A DNA stretch of 55,756 nt from an uncultured Pseudoxanthomonas sp. (GTDB lineage: Bacteria; Pseudomonadota; Gammaproteobacteria; Xanthomonadales; Xanthomonadaceae): positions 1-55,756 of the forward strand of contig CAMPIO010000015.1 of NCBI GenBank assembly GCA_946886405.1, given 5' to 3'. A model generated the notes under the pieces. It saw only the letters and a program-made list of their open reading frames with translations. It searched no databases and was not told the DNA's origin. The translations under genes were made by a program, and so were the position numbers. This document shows positions 37,297 to 45,677 of this stretch, piece by piece; position 1 is the first letter of the stretch; each line of letters opens with the position of its first letter.

Positions 37297-37677
37297 TCAG
37301 CGCGAAGCCAGCTGGCTGGCCAGCGCACCCGCCTGCACCGCGATCTGCTGCATGTCCTCGGCGGACGGACGCACGGTGACCACCGGCATGTCGACCACGC
37401 GGACAGCCTGCTGCGCAACGAACTGGGCCAGGTCTTCGGCAGCCGGCGTCACGGTGACGGTGGCCAGGTCGACGATCTTGGTGTCCTTGTAGGTCACGTA
37501 GTGGGCCAGGTCGGCGGCATCGGGGGTGACCGTCATGGTCGGCAGGTCCACGATGCGGGCGGTGTCGGCAGCGGCGGTGTGGCGGTTGTCGGCGTGGCTG
37601 GCGGAAACGACCATGGCACCGGCGCACAGGGCGAACACGGCGGCGGCAGTCAGGGGGAGGAGGTTCTTGGCGTTCAT
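37297..37677 (-). CDS. Exported protein of three 26-residue-period repeats
   Basis: The 126-residue product has a signal peptide (to about VVSASHA). Its mature region is made of three repeats at residues 41-61, 67-87 and 93-113, spaced exactly 26 residues apart. Consensus [RK]-I/V-V-D-L/M-x-x-V-T-V-x-P-x-A-x-D-[LM]. No family with a known function is recognised. ATG 37677 is preferred because AAAGG lies seven bases upstream; ATG 37683 is too close to it. It is monocistronic behind a GGTG-N16-CACC dyad. Confidence 0.75.
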   Translation of the reverse strand: MNAKNLLPLTAAAVFALCAGAMVVSASHADNRHTAAADTARIVDLPTMTVTPDAADLAHYVTYKDTKIVDLATVTVTPAAEDLAQFVAQQAVRVVDMPVVTVRPSAEDMQQIAVQAGALASQLASR

Positions 37678-37707
37678 TGTCATGCCTTTGTAGTGATGTT
37701 GTTGGGT

Positions 37708-37731
37708 GGTGTTGTAGTAAGGTAGTACACC
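37708..37731 (-). promoter_or_regulatory. GGTG-N16-CACC dyad upstream of the repeat protein
   Basis: GGTG (37708-37711) and CACC (37728-37731) are separated by exactly 16 bases that contain GTAGTA twice. From memory, this is the dyad reported for a YtrA-subfamily GntR repressor in Xanthomonas citri. It lies about 30 bases before the start codon, suitable for repression. Confidence 0.5.
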
Positions 37732-38076
37732 TAGACAGAACAGGCAAGCAAAACTTTTCGTTTTGTGAGGTTTGTTCAGGCTTTAGTCAGGTTTGGCGGG
37801 TGCTACGCGGGTTTGTTGTAGGTATCGCAGAAACCGTGCCAAACGTAAGTCATTGATCCATCGAGTTTTCCGAGTGCTTCCTGCGCGTCCGCTGTCCGGA
37901 AGACTGTCCGTCCAGTGTCCGTGTCCTGCGTGAGCAAAGACGGGCGGCGTTGTTCGTTGTGACTGCGAACACGCTGCTTCGCCCCACGCCCGGTCAGTCC
38001 GGTACGTAAGGGTTTGGATGCCGTTCAACTCGGAATCGTTGCGTCGCCGGCGCACCGGCGCGGCCAACGTTCAGTT
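37732..38076. other. Intergenic region without a recognisable gene
   Basis: The stretch is somewhat less GC-rich than its neighbours. An opposite-strand frame at 37783-38067 has no ribosome-binding site and no recognisable domain. It may carry the promoter of the repeat protein; I see nothing else. Confidence 0.4.
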
Positions 38077-38781
38077 TCACCAGGGCAGGGGGTCGCCTTG
38101 CCAGTCCAGGAACCGCCCCGTGTCCTCGGGCGTCAGGTGGTCGATCACCTGCAGCAGGCCGCTGGCGGATTCCGTCGCCGACAGGAGCGCGCTGTCGCCG
38201 CCCATGTCGGTGCGTACCCAGCCGGGATGCAGCGCTACGACCTTGATGCCGCGCGGCGCCAGTGCCTGCGAGAGCAGGGACGTGGCCATGTTCTGGGCCG
38301 CTTTGCCAATGGCGTAGCTGGGCGTGCGGAATTCCTGCCGCAGGGCGATAGAGCCGATCTCCGAAGAGATATTCGCCACCACGGCGCCCTCGGCGAGCAG
38401 GGGTGCCAGCGCCTGCGTCAGCAGGAAGGGACCGGCGGCATGGGTATGGAAGCTCGCCTCGAGATCGGTAGCGGCTACCTGGCCGAAGCGTTCTCCGCCG
38501 CGAAGCACGCCAGCGTTATTGATGAGCAGATACAGCGGCGCTTCGTCGGTCACCAGCGGCAGGTCGCGTAGCAGCGCGTCGCGACTGCGGGCATCGGCCA
38601 CGTCCAGCGGCAGCACGTGCAGGCGGCCCGGGTGCTCGCCGGCGAGGCGGTTCAGCGCGGTGGCTTTGCCGGGGTGGCGGCAGGTTGCCACCACGTGTCG
38701 CTGCCGTGCCAGCAGTTGGACAGCCAGTTCCAGCCCCAGGCCACGGTTGGCGCCGGTGATCAGGCAGTGCTTGCGGTCCAT
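38077..38781 (-). CDS. Short-chain dehydrogenase/reductase
   Basis: The 234-residue classical SDR has the cofactor motif TGANRGLGLE (9-18), NNAGVL, the catalytic serine in NISSEIGSI, the tyrosine-lysine pair in SYAIGKAAQN, and HPGWVRTDMGG. It resembles C-factor/CsgA-type SDRs. The substrate is unknown. The gene is divergent from the M16 protease gene and appears alone. Confidence 0.88.
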   Translation of the reverse strand: MDRKHCLITGANRGLGLELAVQLLARQRHVVATCRHPGKATALNRLAGEHPGRLHVLPLDVADARSRDALLRDLPLVTDEAPLYLLINNAGVLRGGERFGQVAATDLEASFHTHAAGPFLLTQALAPLLAEGAVVANISSEIGSIALRQEFRTPSYAIGKAAQNMATSLLSQALAPRGIKVVALHPGWVRTDMGGDSALLSATESASGLLQVIDHLTPEDTGRFLDWQGDPLPW

Positions 38782-38899
38782 GGTGCCTCCTCGAGGGATC
38801 CCCTGCCGTTGGTCATGGCTTGTGGCCTAGTGTAATGACGGCGGCCGGCCGCTAGCATCGCGGATTCTGCAGGCCCATACCGTATCAACAGGAGTGTCC

Positions 38900-41770
38900 A
38901 TGTCCCTTTACCGCCGGCCCCGCGCCGCCCTGCTCGCCGTCGCCCTGTCCGCCGCCCTCGGCGGCCTGGCGTATGCCCCCGCGCCTTCCTATGCGAAGCC
39001 GGCCGCCGGTGCGGACATCGTGATCCCCTATGAGGAGTTCACCCTGCCCAATGGCCTGCGGGTGATCGTGCACACCGACCGCAAGGCGCCGATCGTGGCG
39101 GTGAACATCTGGTACCACGTGGGCAGCAAGAACGAGACCCCCGGCCGCACCGGCTTCGCCCACCTGTTCGAACACCTGATGTTCCAGGGCAGCGAGAACC
39201 ACAACGGCGAATTCTTCACGCCGTTCGAGCTGGTGGGTGCGACCGACCAGAACGGCACCACCAACCAGGACCGCACCAACTATTTCCAGAACGTGCCGAC
39301 CACGGCGCTGGACATGGCGCTGTGGATGGAATCCGACCGCATGGGCCACCTGCTGGGCGCGATCGACCAGAAGGCGCTCGACGAACAGCGTGGCGTGGTG
39401 CAGAACGAAAAGCGCCAGGGCGAGAACCAGCCCTACGGCCGCCGCATCAGTGCGCGCATGTTCGAAGCGCTGTATCCGGCCGGGCATCCCTACAGCTGGC
39501 AGACCATCGGCTCGATGGCCGACCTGGATGCCGCCACGCTGGACGACGTGAAGACCTGGTTCCGCAGCTGGTACGGCCCGAACAATGCGGTACTGGTGCT
39601 GGCTGGCGACATCGACGTCGCCACCGCCAAGGAAAAGGTCACCCGCTACTTCGGCGACATCCCGGCCAGCGCCACGCTGGCGGACATGAAGACCAACATC
39701 CCCACGCACACCAAGGACACCCGCGAAACCATCCCGGACCGCGTGCCGCAGGTGCGCGTCTATCGCGCTTGGCCGGTGGCCGAAATGGGCACGAAGGACG
39801 CCGTGCTGCTGGACCTGTTCGCGCAGGTGCTGGGTGGCAGCGCGGCTTCGCGCTTCGACACCCGGCTGGTGCACGGCGACAAGATCGCTGACCAGGCCAC
39901 CGCCTACCAGTGGAGCAGCGAGATCAGCGGCACCTTCTTCCTGATGTCTACCGTCAAGGAAGGCGTCGATCCGGCCAAGGTCGAAGCGGCGCTGGACGAG
40001 GAACTCAAGCGCTTGATCACGCAAGGTCCCAGCGCCGAGGAACTCGAGCGCGCCCGCGTGTCCGGCGTCGCCGGCTTCGTGCGCGGCATCGAGCGCATCG
40101 GTGGTTTCGGCGGCAAGTCGGACGTGCTGGCGTCGTGCGCCGTCTACCAGAGCACGCCCGACTGCTACAAGGAAGATCTGGCCATCTACGCCAGCGCTAC
40201 GCCGGCCGACGTGCAGGCCGCGGCGAAGAAATGGCTGAGCGGCGGCTCGCACACCATCCTGGTGCAGCCCAGCGAGACGCCGGCATCGGCGCTGCCGGAA
40301 ACGGTGTTCGCTGCGCCCGCCACCACGCCGGCGGCCACGCCGAAGGTCGATCCGAAGTTCAAGACCATCGCCAGCACCGTCGACCGCAGCCAGGGCGTGC
40401 CGAAGACCACCACCTTCCCGGAACTGAAGTTCCCGGCCGTGCAGCGCGCCACGCTGTCCAACGGCATGCAGGTCACGCTGGCCGAGCGCCACGAGACGCC
40501 GGTGGTGCAGATCAGCGTCGAGTTCCCCGGTGGCTACGCCGCCGACGTCGGCAAGAAGCTCGGCACCGCCAGCTTCGCGCTGCAGATGATGGACGAAGGC
40601 GCCGGCCAGTACGGCGCGCTCGATTTCGCCGCCCGCAAGGAAGCGCTGGGTGCGGAACTGACCACCGGCGCCGGCCTGGATTCGGCATCGGTCGGCCTGT
40701 CGGCGCTGACCGACAAGCTGGCACCCTCGCTGGACCTGCTGGCCGACGTGCTGCGTCGCCCGACCTTCGCCCCGGCCGAGGTGGAGCGCGTGCGCGCCAC
40801 CTGGATCGCCGGCATCAAGCAGGAGAAGGCGCGCCCGCAGACCGCCGCGCTGCGCACGCTGCCGCCGCTGCTCTACGGCGCTGGCCATCCGTACGCCATC
40901 CCGTTCACGGGGTCGGGCACCGAAGCCTCGATCGCGTCGCTGACCCGCGACGACCTGGCAGCGTTCCACCGCGACTGGCTGCAACCCTCGCAGGCACGCA
41001 TCACCATTGTCGGCGACACCACGCTGGCGGACATCGCGCCGCTGCTGGAAGCCCGCCTCGGCGACTGGAAGGCCGCACCCAACGCACCCACGCTGGCCGC
41101 CGTGCCGAAGGTGGCCAATGCCGCCAAGCCACGCGTGTTTCTGATCGACCAGCCAGGCGCCATCCAGTCGAACGTCTACGCCGCCCAACTGGTGCCGCCG
41201 ACCGGTGATGCAGGCACCATCGATTTCGATTTCGCCAACGGCGTGCTCGGTGGCCAGTTCAGCTCGCGCCTCAACATGAACCTGCGCGAGGACAAGCACT
41301 GGGCCTACGGCTCCTACAGTGGCGCCCGCAATACGCTGGGCCAGCGCCCGTGGTGGGCCAGCGCCGCGGTCCAGAGCGACCGCACCGCCGATTCGATGAA
41401 GGAACTGCAGAAGGAAATCAGCGCGTTCGCCACCGGGCAGGCCCCGGCCAAACCGGACGAGATTGCCAAGATCCGGGCGGCCAACACGCTGGAACTGCCG
41501 GGCGCGTACGAGACCGCCGCCGCCGTGCTGGGCCAGATCGCTTCCAACCAGCGCTATGGCCGGCCGGACGACTACATCGTGCAGTACAAGGCCCGCAACG
41601 AAGCCATCGGCGCGGCCGATGTGGCCAAGGCGGCCAGCACGTTGTCGCCGTCCGCGCTGACGTGGGTGGTGGTGGGCGACCTGTCCAAGGTAGGCGAGTC
41701 GGTCCGCGCGCTGCAGCTGGGCGAAGCGGTCGAGCTGGATGCCGACGGCAAACCGCGCCCCACGAAGTAA
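38900..41770 (+). CDS. M16-family zinc metallopeptidase (two-domain, exported)
   Basis: The 956-residue protein has a signal peptide (to about PSYAKPAAG) and two M16 halves. The N-terminal half carries the inverted zinc motif H88-L-F-E91-H92 (GRTGFAHLFEHLMFQGS) and the downstream glutamate in QRGVVQNEKRQGENQPYGRR. The C-terminal half (about 500-956) lacks HxxEH and is the structural partner, as is usual. It degrades peptides in the periplasm. ATG 38900 follows AGGAG at 38890-38894. A second M16 gene lies at the right end of the window. Confidence 0.93.
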   Translation: MSLYRRPRAALLAVALSAALGGLAYAPAPSYAKPAAGADIVIPYEEFTLPNGLRVIVHTDRKAPIVAVNIWYHVGSKNETPGRTGFAHLFEHLMFQGSENHNGEFFTPFELVGATDQNGTTNQDRTNYFQNVPTTALDMALWMESDRMGHLLGAIDQKALDEQRGVVQNEKRQGENQPYGRRISARMFEALYPAGHPYSWQTIGSMADLDAATLDDVKTWFRSWYGPNNAVLVLAGDIDVATAKEKVTRYFGDIPASATLADMKTNIPTHTKDTRETIPDRVPQVRVYRAWPVAEMGTKDAVLLDLFAQVLGGSAASRFDTRLVHGDKIADQATAYQWSSEISGTFFLMSTVKEGVDPAKVEAALDEELKRLITQGPSAEELERARVSGVAGFVRGIERIGGFGGKSDVLASCAVYQSTPDCYKEDLAIYASATPADVQAAAKKWLSGGSHTILVQPSETPASALPETVFAAPATTPAATPKVDPKFKTIASTVDRSQGVPKTTTFPELKFPAVQRATLSNGMQVTLAERHETPVVQISVEFPGGYAADVGKKLGTASFALQMMDEGAGQYGALDFAARKEALGAELTTGAGLDSASVGLSALTDKLAPSLDLLADVLRRPTFAPAEVERVRATWIAGIKQEKARPQTAALRTLPPLLYGAGHPYAIPFTGSGTEASIASLTRDDLAAFHRDWLQPSQARITIVGDTTLADIAPLLEARLGDWKAAPNAPTLAAVPKVANAAKPRVFLIDQPGAIQSNVYAAQLVPPTGDAGTIDFDFANGVLGGQFSSRLNMNLREDKHWAYGSYSGARNTLGQRPWWASAAVQSDRTADSMKELQKEISAFATGQAPAKPDEIAKIRAANTLELPGAYETAAAVLGQIASNQRYGRPDDYIVQYKARNEAIGAADVAKAASTLSPSALTWVVVGDLSKVGESVRALQLGEAVELDADGKPRPTK

Positions 41771-41929
41771 TCCGCTGTCATTGACCTTGAGCGCGACGCG
41801 ACGCGCCAGGGCAACGACATCGCCGTTGCGACGCGTCGCCGCCCCTTCCCGGAGGGGCGGCGCGTGGCCCGGATCGATTCATCCGGCATCGGCCAGAATG
41901 GCCCGACTCACATTCCGTAGGTGACCCCG

Positions 41930-42247
41930 ATGCGTCTTGTCCTGCTTGCCGCTGCCTCCACGCTGCTGCTGTCCGCCTGCACCTGGGTACATCTGGCGCC
42001 GGAGGCCAAGACAGTCCGCGTGGTTCCGGCGGGCGCCGCGCCCACCGGCTGCGAGAAGCGCAGCGAGATCACGGTGAAGGTGCCCGGCAATCTCGCGTTC
42101 TACGACCGCAATGCCCTGCGCGTGCGCGACGAACTGGAGACCCTGGCCCGCAACGAGGCGCCCGGCGTCCAGGCAGACACCCTGCAGCCGCTGGGTGATC
42201 CGTCCAATGGGGAGCAGCGGTTCGCAGCCTATCGCTGCGGCCGATAA
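41930..42247 (+). CDS. DUF4156-domain lipoprotein
   Basis: The 105-residue product has a lipoprotein signal with lipobox LSAC (MRLVLLAAASTLLLSAC). The DUF4156 pattern CEKRSEITVKVPGNLAFYDRNALRVRDELETLARNEA carries two further cysteines (CEKR and the terminal YRCGR). Function unknown; these are small envelope lipoproteins. ATG 41930 is used; a GTG at 41921 is in frame. Confidence 0.85.
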   Translation: MRLVLLAAASTLLLSACTWVHLAPEAKTVRVVPAGAAPTGCEKRSEITVKVPGNLAFYDRNALRVRDELETLARNEAPGVQADTLQPLGDPSNGEQRFAAYRCGR

Positions 42248-42370
42248 AGTGTGAACTGAGTCACAAATGGGGTCCGGTATCGCCGGGCTCGAGCGCCCGT
42301 AAAGATGCGGTGAAGGCGCGAAGCCGTTACCCTTGTCGGCCCCCTCGCCTGAGCCTTGGCGCTAACCTCG

Positions 42371-43387
42371 ATGCTCTTCAAGAATGTCTCCATCGCGGGA
42401 CTGGCGCATATCGATGCGCCGCACACGCTGACGTCCGCCGAAATCAACGCCCGGCTGCAGCCCACGCTCGACCGCCTGGGCATCAAGACCGACGTGCTGA
42501 ACGACGTGGCCGGCGTGCGCGCCCGTCGCCTGTGGGACGCCGACACGCAGGCCTCCGACGCCGCCACGATGGCCGCGAAGAAGGCGCTGTTGGATGCCGG
42601 CATCAGTGCCGACAAGGTCGGCCTGGTGGTCAACACCTCGGTCAGTCGCGACTACCTGGAGCCGTCCACGGCCAGCATCGTCTGCGGCAACCTGGGCGTG
42701 AGCGACCACTGCCAGACCTTCGATGTCACCAACGCCTGCCTCGCCTTCATCAATGGCATGGACATCGCCGCCCGCATGCTGGAGCGCGACGAGATCGACT
42801 ACGCACTGGTCGTGGATGGCGAAACCGCGAACCTGGTCTATGAGAAGACCATCGAGCGCCTCAACGCGCCCGACGTCACCGAGCAGCAGTTCCGCGATGA
42901 ACTCGCCGCGCTGACGCTGGGTTGCGGCGCCGTGGCGATGGTGCTGACGCGCCGCGCGCTGGCCCCGGAAGCCCCGCGCTACAAGGGCGGCGTGACCCGC
43001 TCGGCGACCGAGTGGAACAAGCTCTGCCGCGGCAACCTGGACCGCATGGTCACCGATACCCGCATGCTGCTGATCGAGGGCATGAAGCTGGCCACCAAGA
43101 CCTTCGCCGCGGCCAAGGTCGCGCTCGGCTGGGCGGTGGACGAACTGGACCAGTTCGTCATCCACCAGGTCAGCCGCCCGCACACGCAGGCGTTCGTGAA
43201 GTCGTTCGGGATCGACCCGAAGAAGGTCATGACCATCTTCACCGAGCACGGCAACATCGGCCCGGCCAGCGTGCCGATCGTGCTGAGCAAGCTGAAGGAA
43301 CTGGGCAAGCTGAAGAAGGGCGACCGCATCGCCCTGCTCGGCATCGGCTCGGGCCTGAACTGCACGATGGCCGAGGTGGAGTGGTAA
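42371..43387 (+). CDS. oleA: OleA, long-chain acyl-CoA head-to-head condensing enzyme
   Basis: The 338-residue thiolase-fold enzyme joins two fatty acyl-CoAs into a beta-keto acid, the first step of long-chain olefin synthesis. The nucleophile is C123 (DVTNACLAFINGMD) and the base E97 (RDYLEPSTASI), the C143/E117 of the tagged Xanthomonas campestris numbering. FVIHQVSRPH and EHGNIGPASVP supply the oxyanion His and Asn. ATG 42371 gives the family length of 338. It is followed by its own terminator, so it is transcribed apart from oleB. Confidence 0.97.
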   Translation: MLFKNVSIAGLAHIDAPHTLTSAEINARLQPTLDRLGIKTDVLNDVAGVRARRLWDADTQASDAATMAAKKALLDAGISADKVGLVVNTSVSRDYLEPSTASIVCGNLGVSDHCQTFDVTNACLAFINGMDIAARMLERDEIDYALVVDGETANLVYEKTIERLNAPDVTEQQFRDELAALTLGCGAVAMVLTRRALAPEAPRYKGGVTRSATEWNKLCRGNLDRMVTDTRMLLIEGMKLATKTFAAAKVALGWAVDELDQFVIHQVSRPHTQAFVKSFGIDPKKVMTIFTEHGNIGPASVPIVLSKLKELGKLKKGDRIALLGIGSGLNCTMAEVEW

Positions 43388-43437
43388 TCCGGTCGCCGGG
43401 GTAACCGTCATCCACCCCCCATGCCCGTAATCACCAG

Positions 43438-43464
43438 GGCCGGCAGTGCTCGCTGCCGGCCTTT
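43438..43464 (+). terminator. Terminator after oleA
   Basis: A 9-bp stem (GGCCGGCAG at 43438-43446, CTGCCGGCC at 43453-43461) with loop TGCTCG is followed by a short TTT. It separates oleA from the downstream regulator-oleB unit. Confidence 0.7.
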
Positions 43465-43551
43465 GTCGTCTCTGGGCTGGCATCGTCGGGATATCCATCG
43501 CGCGCATGTGGCAACACGATCCGGACAGGCGACCTGCTCCCGGGCGACGAA

Positions 43552-43604
43552 ATTCGCGAATTCCAACCTGATAATTCGCGAATCAGGCGCTTTAATTCTA
43601 GAAT
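43552..43604 (+). promoter_or_regulatory. Three phased ATTCNNGAAT operators and promoter
   Basis: Perfect 10-bp palindromes ATTCGCGAAT (43552-43561), ATTCGCGAAT (43574-43583) and ATTCTAGAAT (43595-43604) have centres 22 and 21 bases apart, two helical turns each. The third contains TAGAAT (43599-43604), a good -10 hexamer, placing transcription start at or next to the ATG at 43611. The layout fits repression, probably autoregulation by the adjacent winged-helix protein. Confidence 0.75.
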
Positions 43605-43610
43605 CCCGGC

Positions 43611-44666
43611 ATGGCCAGACCTGACCGTTCTCCTGAAATCGACAGCGCCTTGTTGAAGGCGGTAGGCGAGCATCCTCGTGACCTCGTGGGCATGGTGGCG
43701 GGCCAGTTGGGACTCAGCCCTTCCCGGATCAGCATGCAGGTGCGGGCCTTGGTGGCAGGCGGTTATCTGGTCAAGCAGGGCAGCACGCGTCCGACGTACG
43801 CGCTGGGCGAGAACCGGCGGTTCGCGCGTGGATATCCACGTGCGGGGTTGGCAGAGGATCGGGTCTGGTACGCGGACCTGCTGCCCCTGCTGACCCATCT
43901 GCCTCGCAACGTCCTGGACATCGCGCAACACGGCATCACCGAGATGGTGAACAACGCGGTGGACCATTCCGAAGCCCCGCATGTGTCCGTGTGGATGGAA
44001 TGTAGCGGCGGCTGCCTGCGGTTCTCCGTGGAGGACAATGGCATCGGCATTTTCCGGAAAATCACCCGTGCGCTCGATCTCCCGGACGAGCGGCTTGCCT
44101 TGCTGGAGCTTTCGAAAGGAAAACTGACGACCGATCCGCAACGGCATAGCGGTGAAGGAATCTTCTTCACATCACGCATGTTCGATGTCTATCGGATCGA
44201 ATCTGGCAGCCTGATCTTCGATCACGATGCCAAGTACCATCTCGAGCTGCTGGACGATGCGCAGGAAATAGCAGGGACGCAGGTTGTGATGCAGGTCGCC
44301 ACGGATTCGACGCGGACGGTGGAATCCGTGTTCAACCAGTACTCGAGCGGTCCTGACGATTACGCATTCGCACGCACTGTCGTGCCGGTGCGACTGGCCA
44401 AGGTGGGCGACGAGAATCTGGTGTCCCGCTCGCAAGCCAAGCGATTGCTGCAGCGCGTGGAGAAGTTCCGCCATGTGGTGCTGGACTTCGCCGAAGTCGC
44501 GGGGATAGGCCAGGCATTCGCCGATGAGATCTTCCGTGTGTTCGTCAATGCGCATCCCGATGTGGAATTGCTGCATGTCCACGCGGTGCCTGAAGTGCAA
44601 CAGATGATCCGCCGCGCAGAGGCACTGCGCGACGAACAGGGCGGCCAGCTGCCGCTATTGAAATGA
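43611..44666 (+). CDS. Fused winged-helix / GHKL ATPase / STAS-like DUF4325 regulator
   Basis: The 351-residue soluble protein has three parts. A winged-helix domain (about 8-68: LVGMVAGQLGLSPSRISMQVRALVAGGYLVKQG) comes first. A GHKL ATPase follows, with N-box EMVNNAVDHS (111-120), G1 VEDNGIGIF (140-148) and G2 SGEGIFFTSRMFD (180-192), but no histidine-phosphorylation domain. A DUF4325 STAS-like domain follows (about 267-335, VVLDFAEVAGIGQAFADEIFRVF). It combines anti-sigma-kinase-like and anti-anti-sigma-like modules with DNA binding. There is no Shine-Dalgarno before ATG 43611, consistent with a leaderless mRNA. Its stop lies in the oleB start region. Confidence 0.85.
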   Translation: MARPDRSPEIDSALLKAVGEHPRDLVGMVAGQLGLSPSRISMQVRALVAGGYLVKQGSTRPTYALGENRRFARGYPRAGLAEDRVWYADLLPLLTHLPRNVLDIAQHGITEMVNNAVDHSEAPHVSVWMECSGGCLRFSVEDNGIGIFRKITRALDLPDERLALLELSKGKLTTDPQRHSGEGIFFTSRMFDVYRIESGSLIFDHDAKYHLELLDDAQEIAGTQVVMQVATDSTRTVESVFNQYSSGPDDYAFARTVVPVRLAKVGDENLVSRSQAKRLLQRVEKFRHVVLDFAEVAGIGQAFADEIFRVFVNAHPDVELLHVHAVPEVQQMIRRAEALRDEQGGQLPLLK

Positions 44667-44677
44667 AAGGAACCCAC

Positions 44678-45568
44678 GTGAACCTTCCCGGCTATCCCTC
44701 CCATCCGAAGCGCTTCGAGGTCCGTCCGGGCCTGTCGATGAACTACCTTGATGAAGGCCCGCGCGACGGCGAGGTGGTGGTGATGCTGCACGGCAATCCG
44801 TCGTGGAGCTATTACTGGCGCACGCTGGTGGCGGGGCTGTCCGACAAGTACCGCTGCATCGTGCCCGACCACATCGGCATGGGCCTGTCCGACAAACCCG
44901 ACGACAGCCGCTACGAGTACACCCTGCAGTCGCGCGTGGACGACGTCGCCGCGCTGCTGCAGCACCTGGGCATCACCGGCCCGGTGACGCTGGCCGTGCA
45001 CGACTGGGGCGGCATGATCGGCTTCGGCTGGGCGCTGTCGCACGCCACGCAGGTGAAGCGCCTGGTGGTCACCAACACCGCTGCATTCCCGATGCCGGCG
45101 GCGAAGGCGATGCCGTGGCAGATCGGGTTGGGTCGCGACTGGACCATCGGCGAGTGGATCATCCGCGGCTTCAACGCGTTCTCCGCGGGCGCCTCGTGGA
45201 TCGGCGTCGAGCGGCGCATGCCGGCCGATGTTCGCCGCGCCTATGTCTCGCCGTACGACACCTGGGCCAACCGCATTTCGACGATCCGCTTCATGCAGGA
45301 CATCCCGCTCGGTCCGCAGGACAAGGCGTGGCCGCTGCTCGAAGCGTCAGGCAAGGCGCTGCCGTCGTTCGCCGACCGGCCCGCGTTCCTGGGCTGGGGT
45401 CTGAAGGATTTCGTGTTTGACAGCCACTTCCTCGACGGCTTCCGTGCCGCGCTGCCGAACGCAGAGGTGCATGCGTACGAGGACGCCGGCCATTACGTGC
45501 TGGAAGACAAGCACGAGATCCTGGTGCCGCTGATCCGCGATTTCCTGGATCGTCATCCGCTGGCGTGA
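44678..45568 (+). CDS. oleB: OleB, beta-lactone decarboxylase (alpha/beta-hydrolase)
   Basis: The 296-residue enzyme, related to haloalkane dehalogenases, decarboxylates the beta-lactone to a cis-olefin as the last pathway step. The nucleophile aspartate is in AVHDWGGMIG (residue 109), the oxyanion region in HGNPSWSYYWR and the catalytic histidine in EDAGHYVLED. I chose GTG 44678 (MNLPGYPSHPKRFEV) because AAAGGA precedes it by six bases. ATG 44663 overlaps the upstream stop as ATGA but has no ribosome-binding site. Either way translation is coupled to the regulator. Confidence 0.93.
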   Translation: MNLPGYPSHPKRFEVRPGLSMNYLDEGPRDGEVVVMLHGNPSWSYYWRTLVAGLSDKYRCIVPDHIGMGLSDKPDDSRYEYTLQSRVDDVAALLQHLGITGPVTLAVHDWGGMIGFGWALSHATQVKRLVVTNTAAFPMPAAKAMPWQIGLGRDWTIGEWIIRGFNAFSAGASWIGVERRMPADVRRAYVSPYDTWANRISTIRFMQDIPLGPQDKAWPLLEASGKALPSFADRPAFLGWGLKDFVFDSHFLDGFRAALPNAEVHAYEDAGHYVLEDKHEILVPLIRDFLDRHPLA

Positions 45569-45597
45569 TCCCCCGCAGCGGGGCTGCACGTTCTTGC

Positions 45598-45669
45598 CGT
45601 AGAGCGGAGCTTGCTCCGCTGCTCTCTGCGCAATCCTGCAAGAAGCAGCCGAGCAAGCTCGGCTCTACG
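45598..45669. repeat. Hairpin repeat pair after oleB
   Basis: Two 26-base inverted arms (45598-45623 and 45644-45669) match at 24 positions; both differences are compensatory within an inner GAGC..GCTC hairpin. This is a family-typical dispersed repeat type, here in the convergent gap between oleB and the ykgJ-like gene. It may act as a bidirectional terminator. Confidence 0.7.
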
Positions 45670-45677
45670 CCGGGCGA

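Noticed and set aside
37783..38067. 95-codon minus-strand frame in the intergenic region
   Set aside because: No ribosome-binding site, signal or domain; composition looks like non-coding sequence.
38885..41299. Long minus-strand frame opposite the M16 protease
   Set aside because: Antisense shadow; the composition is Gly/Arg/Gln-rich without any motif.
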